Source: Anniella stebbinsi (lineage: Eukaryota > Chordata > Lepidosauria > Squamata > Anniellidae). Taken from it: 64,000 nucleotides of DNA. The notes under the pieces are model-generated. The model had not been told where the DNA came from. It saw only the letters and a list, made by a program, of their open reading frames with translations, and did no database searches. The position numbers were made by a program, and so were the translations under genes. Position 1 is the first letter of the stretch; every line of letters starts with the position of its first letter. This document shows positions 45,960 through 57,535 of this stretch, piece after piece. The stretch covers positions 104,192,609 to 104,256,608 of the forward strand of contig JARDYH010000003.1 in NCBI GenBank assembly GCA_029215795.1. Direction: 5' to 3'.

Positions 45960-46165
45960 ATCAAGGCCAAAACCTAAGACCTCAGCTTTCTATATTAGTC
46001 CCAAGTTCAACCTCCAGCACTTTTAGTTAAAAGCTCTCAGCTAGCAAGGCTGGGAAAGATCTGTGCCTGAGATCCTGGAGTTCTGCTCTAACTCTGTGCA
46101 GATAGCACTGGGTTTCAATGGACCAGTAGCCTGACCCACTATATGGGAACTCCTTATATATCTTG
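45960..46165 (+). repeat. tRNA-derived SINE, 3' two thirds
   Basis: CCAAGTTCAACCTCCAGCAC (B-box remnant), TTTAGTTAAAAGCTCTCAGC, AAGGCTGGGAAAGATCTGTG, CCTGAGATCCTGGAGTTCTG and ATGGACCAGTAGCCTGACCC follow the usual order of the squamate SINE also present at 4065-4215. Confidence 0.72.
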
Positions 46166-46964
46166 ATTACTTGTTCCATTTTTTGTGTTTGTTTTAAAGG
46201 AACAGAAAATGTGCTTTCCATGTGCAAGTTAACTGATGCAAGTAGAACATGTCACAAATGGAATGGTCCTGTCCATGAATGTGTTTGGTTCTAGAAATTG
46301 CTTTAAGGCTAGATATGCTAATTTAGGTCTACTTCTCACTGAGCTATTATAAACCTGAGGAGGTTTATAATGCCTCAGATTGCAAGTTGCAAGCTCATGT
46401 AATTGAATGTCTTTCCGTACCCCATCCCCCAATACTACACATTGAAAACATGCCTATCAGTTAGTTAGCACACTAGGTTTCTGGCATTTAGTTTTCTGTG
46501 TGTAGGATAGTCATTTTTAGTGGAATAGTGTTCTGTCATGTGAATTAGGAATGTATGAGAATTTCATTTGGAGTTGTTTTTATTTCGAATTTGCTGCATT
46601 TGCAACCTCAAAGAATGAATGGGAGTACAATTTTACAGAGAAGCTCACAACTTCCCAAACTTGCGATCATGTTTGAAAAGTGTGCTTGTTTAAAATGCAC
46701 ACTTTCATACCTTAGTGTATCAAGAAAAAGAGCACATTTTGGGTGCACACCTTAGAAATGTGCAAATGAAAAGCTCACGTTTTGATATGAAAAGAAAAAA
46801 AAACCTCACATCTGGCTTTAGGAAAGAGACAAACAGAGCTCAGAGGTGTAAATAGAATCTTGACAAGCTCAAACCTTGCTGATTATAACGTTTATCAATC
46901 ACCTTCAATCAGAAATCACACAGCTGGGACATTTCAGGGAGAACTAAGGCCAAGAATCTTGGTT
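46166..46964. other. No gene recognised
   Basis: Degenerate GTGCACACTTT-like short repeats at 46670-46770; no exon or family assigned. Confidence 0.45.
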
Positions 46965-48340
46965 TATTTATTTATTTATTACATTTGTATACAGCCCCAT
47001 AGCCGAAGCTCTCTGGACGGTTTACATAGGATTAAAACAATTAAAAACAATATACAAAACTTAAAACAGCAAAAACATACAACATACACACAATACACAC
47101 ATACATTTAAAACCGCTACAACAGCCCCCCAAAAGCTACAAAAACAAAAACAAACCCAGGCTCCTCAGATATTACCAAATGCCTGAGAGAAGAGGAAAGT
47201 CTTGACCTGGCGCCGAAAAAATAACAATGTTGGCGCCAGGCGGGCCTTGTCAGGGAGATCGTTCCACAATTGGGGGGCTACCACAGAGAAGGCCCTCTCT
47301 CTTGTTGCCAACCTCCGAGCTTCCCTCGGAGTAGGCACCCGGAAGAGGGCCTTGGATGTTGAACGTAGTGTTTGGGTAGGTTCATGTCGGGAAAGGCGTT
47401 CCATCAGATATTGTGGTCCCAAGCCGTGTAAGGCTTTATAGGTTAAAACCAGCACCTTGAATCGGGCTCGGAAACATACAGGCAGCCAATGCAAGTGGGC
47501 CAGAGTAGGTCTTATATGCTCGAACCTTCTGGTTCCAGTTATCAATCTGGCCGCTGCATTTTGCACAAGCAAAATGTGCAAAATGGCAGCCCCACGTAGA
47601 GTGCATTGCAGTAATCTAACTTGGAGGTTACCAGAGCATGGACGACTGAAGCCAGGTTATCCCTGTCCAGATAGGGATGTAGCTGGGCCACCAACCAAAG
47701 TTGGTAGAAGGCACTCCGTGCCACTGAGGCCACCTGAGCCTCAAGTGACAGAGATGGTTCTAGGAGAACCCCCAAGCTACGAACCCGCTCCTTCAAGAGG
47801 AGTGCAACCCCATCCAGAACAGGTTGAACACCCTCCATCCGGTCAGCGGAACCACCCACTAACAGCGTCTCAGTCTTGTCTGGATTAAGTTTCAGTTTAT
47901 TAGCCCTCATCCAGTCCATTGTCGCAGCCAGACACTGGTTCAGCACATCCACAGACTCACCTGATGAAGATGAAAAGGAGAAATAGAGCGGTGTGTCATC
48001 AGCATACTAATGACAACACACTCCAAAATCCAGATGACAACACTCTACTGTTTCATGTAGATGTTGAAAAGCCCTGCGGAACCCCATACTGGAGAATCCA
48101 CAAGGCTAAGCAATGTTCCCCAAGCACCACTTTCTGGAGCCGACCTGCCAAGTAGGAGCGGAACCACTGTAATGCAGTGCCTCCCACTCCCAACTCAGCC
48201 AGTTGTGCCAGAAGGATACCTTGGTCGATGGTATTGAAAGCCACTGAGAGATCAAGGAGAATCAACAGAGTCACACTCCCCCTGTCTTTCTCCCGACATA
48301 GGTCATCATACAGGGCGACCAAGGCTGTTTCCATCACACT
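46965..48340 (-). mobile_element. L2-clade LINE, minus strand, 5'-truncated
   Basis: A reverse copy of the subfamily at 1-2166. From high to low: ETALVALYDDLCREKDRGSV, LDLSVAFNTIDQGILLAQL, QWFRSYLAGRLQKVVLGEH and QYGVPQG (48330-48080), a rearranged block at about 47985-48070 where the YADD box should be, DVLNQCLAATMDWMRANKLK and LNPDKTETLLVGGSADRMEG (47950-47830), SKLDYCNALYVGLPF, NAAARLITGTRRFEHIRPTL, ALHGLGPQYLMERLS and the tail at 46965-46985 ((TTTA)n as seen on +). Inactive. Confidence 0.92.
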
Positions 48341-48344
48341 AGCA

Positions 48345-49329
48345 ATTGAGTGCACTCTCGCTATGCCTAGTGTGTGGATTTGTAGCACAGTACTCATATT
48401 ATGCAGTGCCAGTCCTGCTGACACCCCACCTCTTCTCCAACCTTTTCTAGAATGCTAAAAGTCTGGATTATTTTCCCTCAGTCTCCGTGTAGTTTTAAAG
48501 GAAATGGGGGCTTGAATGGATTGCATCAAATCCTGGCAGGGAAAAGCGATCTCTCCCAGCAGCTGACTCCAATATAAAACTCAAACCTTGCATCCCAGGC
48601 TCCAAAGCATTTTTTTTTAATCATACTACACCCAAATCTCTGCAGAGACAGGATTGTATTCCCTTGCCTTACTTCACTTCTCAGAAGTTGTGTTAATTAG
48701 CTTCTCTGACGCTGCGTTAGTTCATTCTATATCCGACACTGCATTTCTGGAGGGAGGTTTTATGCTTTATTTTGCTGTTGCACAGCTGAGCATTTCCGGC
48801 TTATAGAAATAGAGAACTGCTGCATTAGCTCCTTCCCATTCCTATTCAAATTCATACAACGTAGCAGGGGGAGCCTGGAGAGGGGCAGGTAACAAGCCTC
48901 TCTCATTGATGTCGTTAGTTCTAACCCCTACCCCGCCGGGAAGTAGGTATTTCCTGGCACTGAGAAAAGGTGCCTTAGGGATGGCACGCTCCATCGTGTA
49001 GCACTGACGAGCACAGACAATTTCATCATACTGCGGAGAATAAGAGGAATGCACTTTCTTTCCGTGCTCATCAAGATTAAGCCCAGTGCTGGACACCTGG
49101 AAGATTTTTTGAAGTTAATTCCTGGGAGAAGGGGGTAAAAACTGCAAAAACCTGTGGTAAACAGTGCTTTGTCGATGTAAATGTAAATAGTTGTTCATTT
49201 GTGGAAATAGATTTTTGTCTCTGGTCTTTCTGGGGTGCTTCAGTTTTCTTTCTTTCTAAAATACCTCGGGTTTGAGGGATGCATTCTGCATCTGCAGCTG
49301 AGTGCTCACCCCACCCTGCTCACCCCATT
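48345..49329. other. No gene recognised
   Basis: No exon or repeat family assigned in this stretch. Confidence 0.45.
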
Positions 49330-50420
49330 TGCCCCAATGCTGGGCCATGCGAGCTTCCTAGATGCTAATGGTGGTCGCCATTAGCGCAAAAGGGGGAAAT
49401 GTGTGATTTCTGGGAAGTTTGGAAATGTTGCATTTCCCCACCACCACGCTAATGTCGCCATGAGAATGGAGGGTGGGAAAATGGGCAATTTCTGGAGCCT
49501 GCAGAAATCATGCATTTCCCTCCCCTCTGCTCCTACGGGGGCCTTAAAGGCCCTATTGACACGAGGGTAAAGGTTGACCCTCATGTCAATAATAATAATA
49601 ATAATAATAATAATAACGATTTATTTCTTACCCGCCTCTCCATCTAGATCGAGGCGGGGAACAACAGCATGATAAAATACATAAAACTAATTAAAACATG
49701 ACAAATATTATTAAAACTGCATTAAAACATCCTAAAACATCATTAAAACATCCTAAAACATCCTAAAAACATTCTAAAAATTACACTGGATATGCCTGCC
49801 GGAAGAGAACAGTCTTTATAGCTTTCTTAAATTCTAAAAGACTGTTAAGTTGACGAGTCTCCTCCGGCAGGTCATTCCACAGTCTGGGAGCGGCAGAAGA
49901 GAAGGTCCTCTGGGTAACAGTTGTCAGCCTAGTCTTGGCCGACCGCAGTAAGTTCTTCCCAGAGGACCTGAGCGTGCGGGGCGGATTGTACGGGAGAAGG
50001 CGATCCCGCAGGTAACCTGGACCCAAACCATGTAGGGCTTTAAAGGTAATGACCAACACTTTATACTTCGCCCGGAAGTTTTAACACATCTATTTGTGCA
50101 GAAGGGGGAACGTGCGCTTTCCAGAGCTTCTAGAAAGTGCACATTTCCTCCCTCCACACTAATGGTGCCATTGGTGTGGAGGGGGGAAATGCAGTTTCCT
50201 ACCCCTCACTGTTCCAATCTGGGCCATAAAGAGCAGGAGGAAAGCACATATTCCAGAGCCTCTAGAAAGTGTGCAAGTTGCCCAGGCATGCTATCAGAAA
50301 CCACCCTTTCCCAGGGTGGACCTGTGCCCAAGCACTCAGACGTGGGTCCGCTCTTGTGCTGGGTTTGTCAGGTTAGGTCCATGACATGAGGGAATCTGCT
50401 GCCCTTGTGGACCCAACCGG
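49330..50420. repeat. Palindromic tandem repeat region, interrupted by an L2
   Basis: Blocks such as GCGCAAAAGGGGGAAATGTG...AATGTTGCATTTCCCCACC, GGTGGGAAAATGGGCAATTT...AATCATGCATTTCCCTCCC, GTGCAGAAGGGGGAACGTGC...AGTGCACATTTCCTCCCTCC and GGGGGGAAATGCAGTTTCC are repeated palindromic units of roughly 80 bp. The array resumes after the minus-strand L2 at 49587-50080. Confidence 0.6.
49587..50080 (-). mobile_element. L2-clade LINE, 3' fragment, minus strand
   Basis: The tail (AAT)n at 49587-49616 is followed by the reverse of the CGAGGCGGG 3' motif; the minus strand then reads LVITFKALHGLGPGYLRDRL, NPPRTLRSSGKNLLRS, TQRTFSSAAPRLWNDLPEE and FKKAIKTVLFRQAYPV. Same subfamily as 32255-32945. Confidence 0.92.
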
Positions 50421-50635
50421 ACCCTCATGGCATCCCTAAAAATAACCCCCTTAATCCCAGAATTTTAGCTGAAGCAGACTTTTTAGTCTTATTTTGATTT
50501 TCATTCATTTTTCAGAATGCTTTCAACTGCACCATCAAAACTTCATCATAGTCTTGAACTCTAGGAGGAAGTGTGCAAAAGCCCCCAAATGCTGGTTTTA
50601 AGACTCCAATGAACTTTGCCAGGCACAGTTCAAGG

Positions 50636-51549
50636 TAGGGCTGTGCACCACCTCGGGTCAAATCTCCGAAACCAAAGCGAGGCGGGCTGATTCGGCCCAC
50701 CTTGCCTCGGATCTGAGATGGTTCTGGGTCGGCCCAAGGCACCCTGAAGCCAAAGCAGATTAGTACCGAAGCTTCAAAGCTACTCGGGCCCTCTGTCCTG
50801 GGAAAGCCGGCACAAGGCCGGCCATGAGTCCATTGGACTCACCTCCCTCTCCCTGCTCCCCAGCCACTGCCACTGCCTTGCCATTGCAGCCTCATTGCCG
50901 CTGCTATTGCTGCCCACCGCATCGCCCCCATGACCAGGAAACACAGCATCCTCCTGAGAACCAGGCTGCATTTTCAAAATACCGCGGGGTCTCTGTATTT
51001 TGTATATCTATGGCCGCAAACTACGGTGGCCGTAAAGGGGAAATCGCGCGTTGTGGCTGTTATAGTTTGCGGCCATAGATGTGCTAAAACCGAGCCCCTG
51101 CAATATCTTGAAATCGTGGCCTGTCTCTCAGGAGGACTCCGTGTTTCCTGGTCATGTCAGCGATGCGGTGGCAGCGATGCAGCAGCGGTGATGGGGCAAA
51201 GGCGGCGGCCATGCAGCGGTGGTGGTAATGGTGGTGGCGCTGCAGTGATGGTGCTGATGAGGCAGTGGTATGGCTTTGGCAGGTGAGCGGGTAAGGCCTG
51301 GCGGCAGTGGCTCTGGGTAGGTGGGTGAAGGGGCAGCGAGGGAGGGAGCAGGGAGTCAGGAGTCCAATTTCTCCTGCCCAGCCTGGCTACCAGCTTTCCT
51401 TGGTGCCAGCTGCACAGCTGGCATCCAGGGACCCGTAAGGCCAAGGGAAGGCTGACAACCCCTGAAGCACCCCGAGTTTAATCGGGGGGGCATTTCGGGG
51501 GATCCGAAATGGCCTCTGAGGCAAATCAGGGAGACCATGCACAGCCCTT
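50636..51549. mobile_element. hAT-type MITE, 0.91 kb, GC-rich
   Basis: Termini TAGGGCTGTGCACCACCTC and, in reverse complement, AAGGGCTGTGCATGGTCTCC. Flanks GTTCAAGG (50628-50635) and GTTCAAAG (51550-51557) agree in 7 of 8. Interior is CpG- and GC-rich, with an inverted pair around GTCTCTGTATTTTGTATATC/TATGGCCGCAAAC and trinucleotide GCAGCGGTGGTGGTAATGG stretches. No transposase. Confidence 0.78.
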
Positions 51550-51557
51550 GTTCAAAG

Positions 51558-54520
51558 AAGTTCCTGTGCCTTGGGAACAAGGGAACTATGCAACCCCTGA
51601 ATTTGTCTGACCAAGCTTATGGAAACTCCCTAACAAGGCTAAGGTAGTGTTGAGGTAGAGTCTCTTTGCATATTCCCTGTAAGCCCTCCTTGGGCTATCT
51701 CGAGGGCTGCACCATTCCTTGAAGCAGTAAAATCATCCTCTAGGTGCTTATCCAGAACTTGCATGAAAAGTGAAGAAAAGCTTTCAGTGATTATGTGCTC
51801 AAATGAAAGATTCTCCCTTTCGAACATGCACATTCCAATGTGAAAATGAAAACTCATCTCAACTTACCCAGGAGTTTTTGAGATAAATGGGGCAGAATCT
51901 TAAGTGTTTCATATGCCTACCCTATGTATATGTGGTCAGACAAGCCACTAAACATTTTGTGGGCTATTTTGTGAATTTATTTTCAATGCTGTAGTAGAGT
52001 CCTTGGATGGGACTCAGTAAATAGTACCCAGTGGATAATGGTGATATTGATTAGAAACAGCTAAGATGATGACTATGAAAATAGAGAAAATGAAATGACT
52101 TATTTAAAGGATGTTTTAGGAAATTAGATATTTGCAGAGAGAAAAGTAGGATAAAAAAGGATGATAGTGGTAATGTTAAGAACGGAAAGATCTCACACTT
52201 ACATGTTACGTATCACCATTTTGGAGTTAGGTAAGAAACTGGGCATTTTGGAGCCGGACAGAAAGCTTGTTGGCCTCCGGGTACCTATTTCAATATGCCT
52301 GGTCAGCAATGATGGGTAGATTCCACTGAGCTCAACATGTATTAGTACATTTGGTCAATTCTTGGGTGAAAAGGTTTTATTTTCTAGAGTTCCCTTCATC
52401 CTTGTAAAGTTGGCTACATCCTATCATACTCCCTTATTGATTTCTGCTGCCACTCAAAATTTCCACACACAGCTTTCTAGTCATTTCCTCTTTTTCCAAG
52501 GTTCAGAGGTGAGCATGTATCCTAATGTAGCCAAAACAGCACCTTACATGCACATGGGACATTGCATAGGAGCATTCCACACTGCAACATTTTGTTGCAG
52601 GTCCTTCTTGCCTCATTCCAGGGTGGGGAAAACTTCTTATGCAATTGATGCTGAATTTGAAATACATCTCTGCATTGTAAGCTAGACAAATTTGTAGTCT
52701 GAACCAAGTCATTACAAACTTTGGTAACATCACTCCTGGAGAACAATTGGCTTTCTGGAAGGGCTTACTTTAAGCAGCAAGTGAGTTATGGTATACTTGT
52801 ACCTCAACCCCCACTCTTGAAAGTGGACTGCTAGCAAGTTAATGTAGCACAGATGTCACCCTCTCCATTAGTTTTTTGCTTTTAGGGTGGCAACTGGAGG
52901 GCTTTTGGTTAGGGGTGATGGTTTTGACCCATGGGCCTCCTGCTGCTGATCATTACTATAAAATATTATACTTTTTGCTGTATTTATACTAGACTATTTA
53001 GTCTGTTGTCAGCATGGGTTAATAGAAAATGGTAACATTCCCCGAACTGTATCAGCCTTCTTTGAAAACAGTCACACCCAAGAACTTTTTGCTATAATGC
53101 ATGTTTCAGTGACATGAAGTCCCACAGGTCTGATTAGTTATACTGAGAGTTGGTAGCATCTATAAATATTTTCCCTTCTGGGACAAGCACTATGTTTTTT
53201 ATGTAAAAAAAATCTTACAGATAGATTGGCATTCCTGGTAAATTAAAAACAGTTTGTAACCATTCTCTTCAAAGAACAACACAAACCCAGCATGGCAGGA
53301 ATGCAGTAGAAAAAGAAGAAGGGGGTGATGGGAGACTTTCATACTTCTAAAGGGGGGGGGGGTAGTACAAACAACCATTATTTATAAAACATCCAGTATT
53401 TTTTTAAATGACAAAGGAAGAGGAGGCCCATGGGCCTACAGTGTGGTCTGGGTGATATTTATCATTTCTCCCATCTTTCCAAATAATAAACTCCTGGGGG
53501 AAGTTGTACGTTCTTGAAATACTAAAGGCCTGCAGCCAACTTTGGCTGGTAAATTCCAACAGACACAATCTTTCCTCCCGTCCACCATGTAGCGAATTGG
53601 GTAATTCCATGGAAATGTCAACTTATAGAGCCATTTTTCATTTTCATATATAGTTATAATGTTCTGTATCATTTGAAAGATAATTTCCTAAAGCTTCATT
53701 ATCTGGCAACAGTTTTTCACCCGGCATTCCGGTTCGCTTGGTGAGCCTCCATGGATACAGGAGGCTCTCCCCTTCAGATAGTTGCCCACCGCAAGTAGAG
53801 TGACAAATCCAATGACAGAGGGGGCAAGGCTGGAGTGCCGCCTCTCATCCAGCATTTGCTGTATTCAGGTTTGAAATGCTTCAGCTCTTGCTTTATTAGG
53901 GTTAACACGGAGTCAAATCTCATTTGATGAATAAAGCAGGGTTGACAAGCGAAGGCAATGAGCTTCTTGAACAACAAACTTCGTCCAAATTACACAGTAA
54001 GGTTCATCAAATGTTGCTTATTTCCATACAAACCCAACAATTCTAACAATCATTAAAATGCTATTATTCAGTAGTCGGGAAGACCTCATCTAACAATCCA
54101 TTAGCATTCTACCGGAATGAATAGACAAATTAGTAAAATTTAATAGCCAGTTGATAGCTACCTATCCTATCTATTGTTTCAGTTTTGCTCAACTGGTCCA
54201 TAAAAACATGTGTCCTTCTTCAGAAATATGAATGTGTATACGGAACTGTTTAAACCCCTGGAATTTAAGACCAAACTAGACATTACATTGATTGCAGGTG
54301 CACATTTTTTTGAAATGCAAACAGCAGAGGTGTGTGTGTGTATGTATTGGAGAGCAACGTTAGGACTGTAGGGGGCAGGGAAGCAGTGTTTAACATTTTC
54401 CCTCTTGCTGTGTCCATGACAAAAATTGCCCCTTTCCTGAAGCTGCTTTGTGCTTTGGGAGGGAAGCCTCCATTTGCAGCAATGAAGACTTTCCCTCGGC
54501 TGCAAATAGGAACTTCAATG

Positions 54521-54521
<1 letters not shown>
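51558..54521. other. No gene recognised
   Basis: About 3 kb of AT-rich sequence without recognisable exon or repeat, apart from a G-run at about 53351-53361. Confidence 0.45.

Positions 54522-54522
<1 letters not shown>

Positions 54523-54558
<36 letters not shown>
54523..54558. repeat. (GT)n microsatellite
   Basis: Eighteen consecutive GT units. Confidence 0.95.
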
Positions 54559-54559
<1 letters not shown>

Positions 54560-54696
54560 TCCTTTAAAACCCCAGCTTAAAACCTACATCTTCAATGAAG
54601 TTTCTGGCTCAATTTCTTAGCCTTCACAGCCAGCTGAAATGTAGCCTCAGTTCATATAACTGTATTTGCTTTCATTTATCCCTTGGTAACCTTGGC
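54560..54696 (+). mobile_element. L2-like 3' fragment
   Basis: CTTAAAACCTACATCTTCAA and TGAAGTTTCTGGCTC encode the typical LKTYIFNEV end of L2-like pol; flanked by (GT)n and a palindromic element. Confidence 0.45.
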
Positions 54697-55780
54697 AGGA
54701 TCTACACGTCGTTGTGATATCGCCTCATTTCGCTGGATGTGCGTTCCGAACCCTGTCGATTCACATGACATTTGTGTTAAAGCGTTATGTTGTGCATTTT
54801 ATTGGCTCCTTTTTTTTCTCCCAAAAGAATCCTTTAATCCATTTTAAATCGCTCTGAATGTCTTAGTGTGCCTCGTTCTAGCGTTATTTCCTGCTACTCC
54901 GGGTGCTTCTACAATAGAGGTTTAATGCGCTTTGAAGGTTCATTAAAATTTTTACCTCTACAAGAACGGAGCGCAAATCGGGCGTAGAGGCACGTTATCT
55001 CCCCGATAATGCGCATTTTCGAATGCGCATTAAATCGCGAGTTTTATTTTGCTCCGGCCGTTAAAGCGCATTTTCCCCATGTGAACAAGCGATTATGCGC
55101 ATTAACTTCTTGTAAAGCGCTTTTTGGACATCTATTAATGCGTTTCGCCGCCTCTCACAGCCTCCCGTGCAGAGGAATTAGGAGTAAATGCGCGTCTGCG
55201 ATAATGCGCATAATCGCACAACCGGGCACAAAAGCGCATCCTTGTAGAGGGGGCCTCCTTCTTCCCTTCTTTGTGATAACTTCCGTTTCTAGTCTCCCTT
55301 CTTTTCCCTCTTAGCCAATCATTTTGAAAGTTCATTTTAGGCGCGCAGAGCAACCCTCTCCGTGCTTCCCGAGCTTCCCTGTGAGCGCTGCTCCCCGCTC
55401 AGTGTGGTCCACGCTCTGCTTGCACCCTCGCTGCAGCCGCAGCCCTTTAATCCCGGCGGTCCTGGGGAGGGAGGAGGGAGGGGTATAAACAAAAGCCAGC
55501 AATTTGGAGAGGGATTTCCCAATCGCTGGGTTTTGTTTACAGCTCACCCCCCTCCCCCTCCCCCCGGGACCAGCCAGGATTAAAGGGCTGGGGCGAGGGC
55601 GTGAGCAGAGCCTCCGAGGTTTGGTATGCATCACGTATGCATCACTGATACGCAAAGTACCGCACAAAACACTTAGAAGAAACGGACGGAAACAACAGTG
55701 TGGCGCGTGACGTAATATTGCGGGGGGGGGGGAAATTCGAGAGAACGCGCATCCACAACGACGTGTAGTTAGGCCCCTTG
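54697..55780. mobile_element. Palindromic DNA element enclosing a Harbinger-like MITE
   Basis: The left end GATCTACACGTCGTTGTGAT matches in reverse complement ATCCACAACGACGTGTAGTT on the right (16 identical bases, CTACACGTCGTTGTG core). Inside is a MITE copy at 54897-55255, followed by a GC-rich stretch at 55320-55750 and a G-run at 55722-55731. No clear target duplication or coding sequence. Confidence 0.6.
54897..55255. mobile_element. Harbinger-like MITE, copy 3
   Basis: GGGTGCTTCTACAATAGAGG at the left, CATCCTTGTAGAGGGGGCC at the right, TCC bases on both outer sides. The body shares GAGTTTTATTTTGCTCCGGC, GTTAAAGCGCATTTT and TGAACAAGCGATTATGCGCA with copy 2. Confidence 0.7.
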
Positions 55781-55858
55781 CCTCTCTCTCTGATGTCTCC
55801 CCAAGTTATTTGTCTAAATATAAATTTGACCAGTCTTTTGCTGGTCTTAAGTCTATAA

Positions 55859-56172
55859 TAGGCTGACCATATGAAAAGGAGGACAGGGCTCATGTAACTT
55901 TAACAGTTGTAGAGAAAAGGGAATTTCAGCCGGCGTCATTTGTATGCAATTCATACCTGGTGAAATTCCCTCTTCATTACAACAGTTAAAGCTGGAGGGG
56001 CCCTGCCCTCTTTTGTGACTGGTCACTCTAGTATAATGCCTGCAACTTCAACTGCTGTGATGAAGAGGGAATTTCACCAGGTACTAATTGCATACAAATG
56101 ATTCTGGCTGAAATTCCCTTTTCTCTGCAAAAATTACATGAGCCCTGTCCTCCTTTTCATATGGTCAGCCTA
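55859..56172. mobile_element. hAT MITE, 314 bp, complete
   Basis: Same palindromic family as 17787-18106, with ends TAGGCTGACCATATGAAAAG and CTTTTCATATGGTCAGCCTA and perfect 8-bp flanks GTCTATAA at 55851-55858 and 56173-56180. Confidence 0.9.
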
Positions 56173-56180
56173 GTCTATAA

Positions 56181-57229
56181 TGCTCTCTGTACAATAATGG
56201 CACTACATAATTATAATTATTGTAAATATCGTTGATTTAATCTTCAGAGGCAAACGTGAGAGACTGGGGGAAATTGCAGGAATTACTCTCCAAACCCTTA
56301 TGCAGATGTAGAAGCAAATAGATTGAATAACTGTTGGCAGCCTTGTGGCCTCTTTGCCTGGCAAGAGAGGGCAGGCAAGATTTCAGCTGAATCCTATAGC
56401 AAAGCGTGTATTTCATTTCTCCTCCTCCCTCCCTTGAGAAATCCCTGAGGTCAACATTGTAATAAACAGCAGGAAGGGTCCAATTTTCTGCACCTGTGGC
56501 CTTGTTTGTCTGCACTTTTCTATAGGTGAATGAGCACTGAGGACACAGAAAAGAAGTGAATTCAATAGCTCAGTTTAAAAAACTCAGCATGCTAATAGGC
56601 GAGCACTCAGGTGAAATAGTGTTAAAACTCGGTTCTTAACAGAGTATTAATAGGAATGGAAAGCAGCTACAAACTATGCAGATAGGAAATTTATAGGAAA
56701 TAAGGAAATGGCTTTGTTCAAATCTGCCTCTAGCCAGTGTGTCTTCTCAGAATAATGGGCCTGTTTGATGTGAACTGCATTTAGGTTGTTACGCTTGATA
56801 TAAACTTTACACCTGGAATCACTGGCTCGGAATGACTAGTACAGAATGCTTTCTATAAAAATAAAAACACCTGTGAATTTTATAGAGGTCAAAGGAAATA
56901 GTTCAGCAAGCACTGCTTTATATATCCACTTCTCATTTCAATTAAGGATGCAAAATGTATTCATGCTTTCAGTACCCAAAACAAAAATCACATAGTCACA
57001 GCTACGGAAAAGTGTCTTATATAGCACCAAATTTCTGAACACTTAGTGCAGATTAAAGGAATGGGGATTGAGGAGGAGCAAAGTGATGATTTACAATGCA
57101 TGATGTTGCACCACTAAACCAATTGTACATAATGAGGAGTGAAGTAAATAGACTGTCTTCTGAAAAATAGCCTGATAGCAAACACACTGATCTGATTTGC
57201 AAAATAACAGAACCCCACCAAGTCTTATT
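56181..57229. other. No gene recognised
   Basis: AT-rich, no assignable feature. Confidence 0.45.
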
Positions 57230-57535
57230 TAAGCCATGGTAAACTGTGGTGCCTGCTGGTGCAAGATTTCCTGTTCAGGCCCCAGCCACAGCTTGTCATG
57301 TCATTCAAACCTGGGCAGTTTGTTGGAGGGAAGACCCTCTAATAACCCAGGGCCTATTGTAGGGCTATTGAAGGATTGTCCCTACCCCACCCCAACAAGC
57401 CATGCTTCCTGGGTTCAGACAACACAGCAACCCATAGCAAGCTCCCACCCCAAGTTGAATATTCAAAATGTGCAGCACACCACCGTGGCTTAAATAAACC
57501 ATGCTAGGCTGCATGTTCGTGTGAACCAGTCAAAT
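57230..57535. repeat. Interspersed repeat, reptile type (class uncertain)
   Basis: CCATGGTAAACTGTGGTGCC near the left and TAAATAAACCATGCTAGGCT with GTTCGTGTGAACC at the right, plus AACAAGCCATGCTTCCTGGG inside, resemble a hAT-like squamate repeat with CATGGTTTA-type palindromic motifs. From memory only. Confidence 0.4.

Noticed and set aside
55332..55667. 111-codon minus ORF and neighbouring + ORFs in the GC-rich block
   Set aside because: GC-rich sequence inside a palindromic element; low stop-codon density explains the ORFs.
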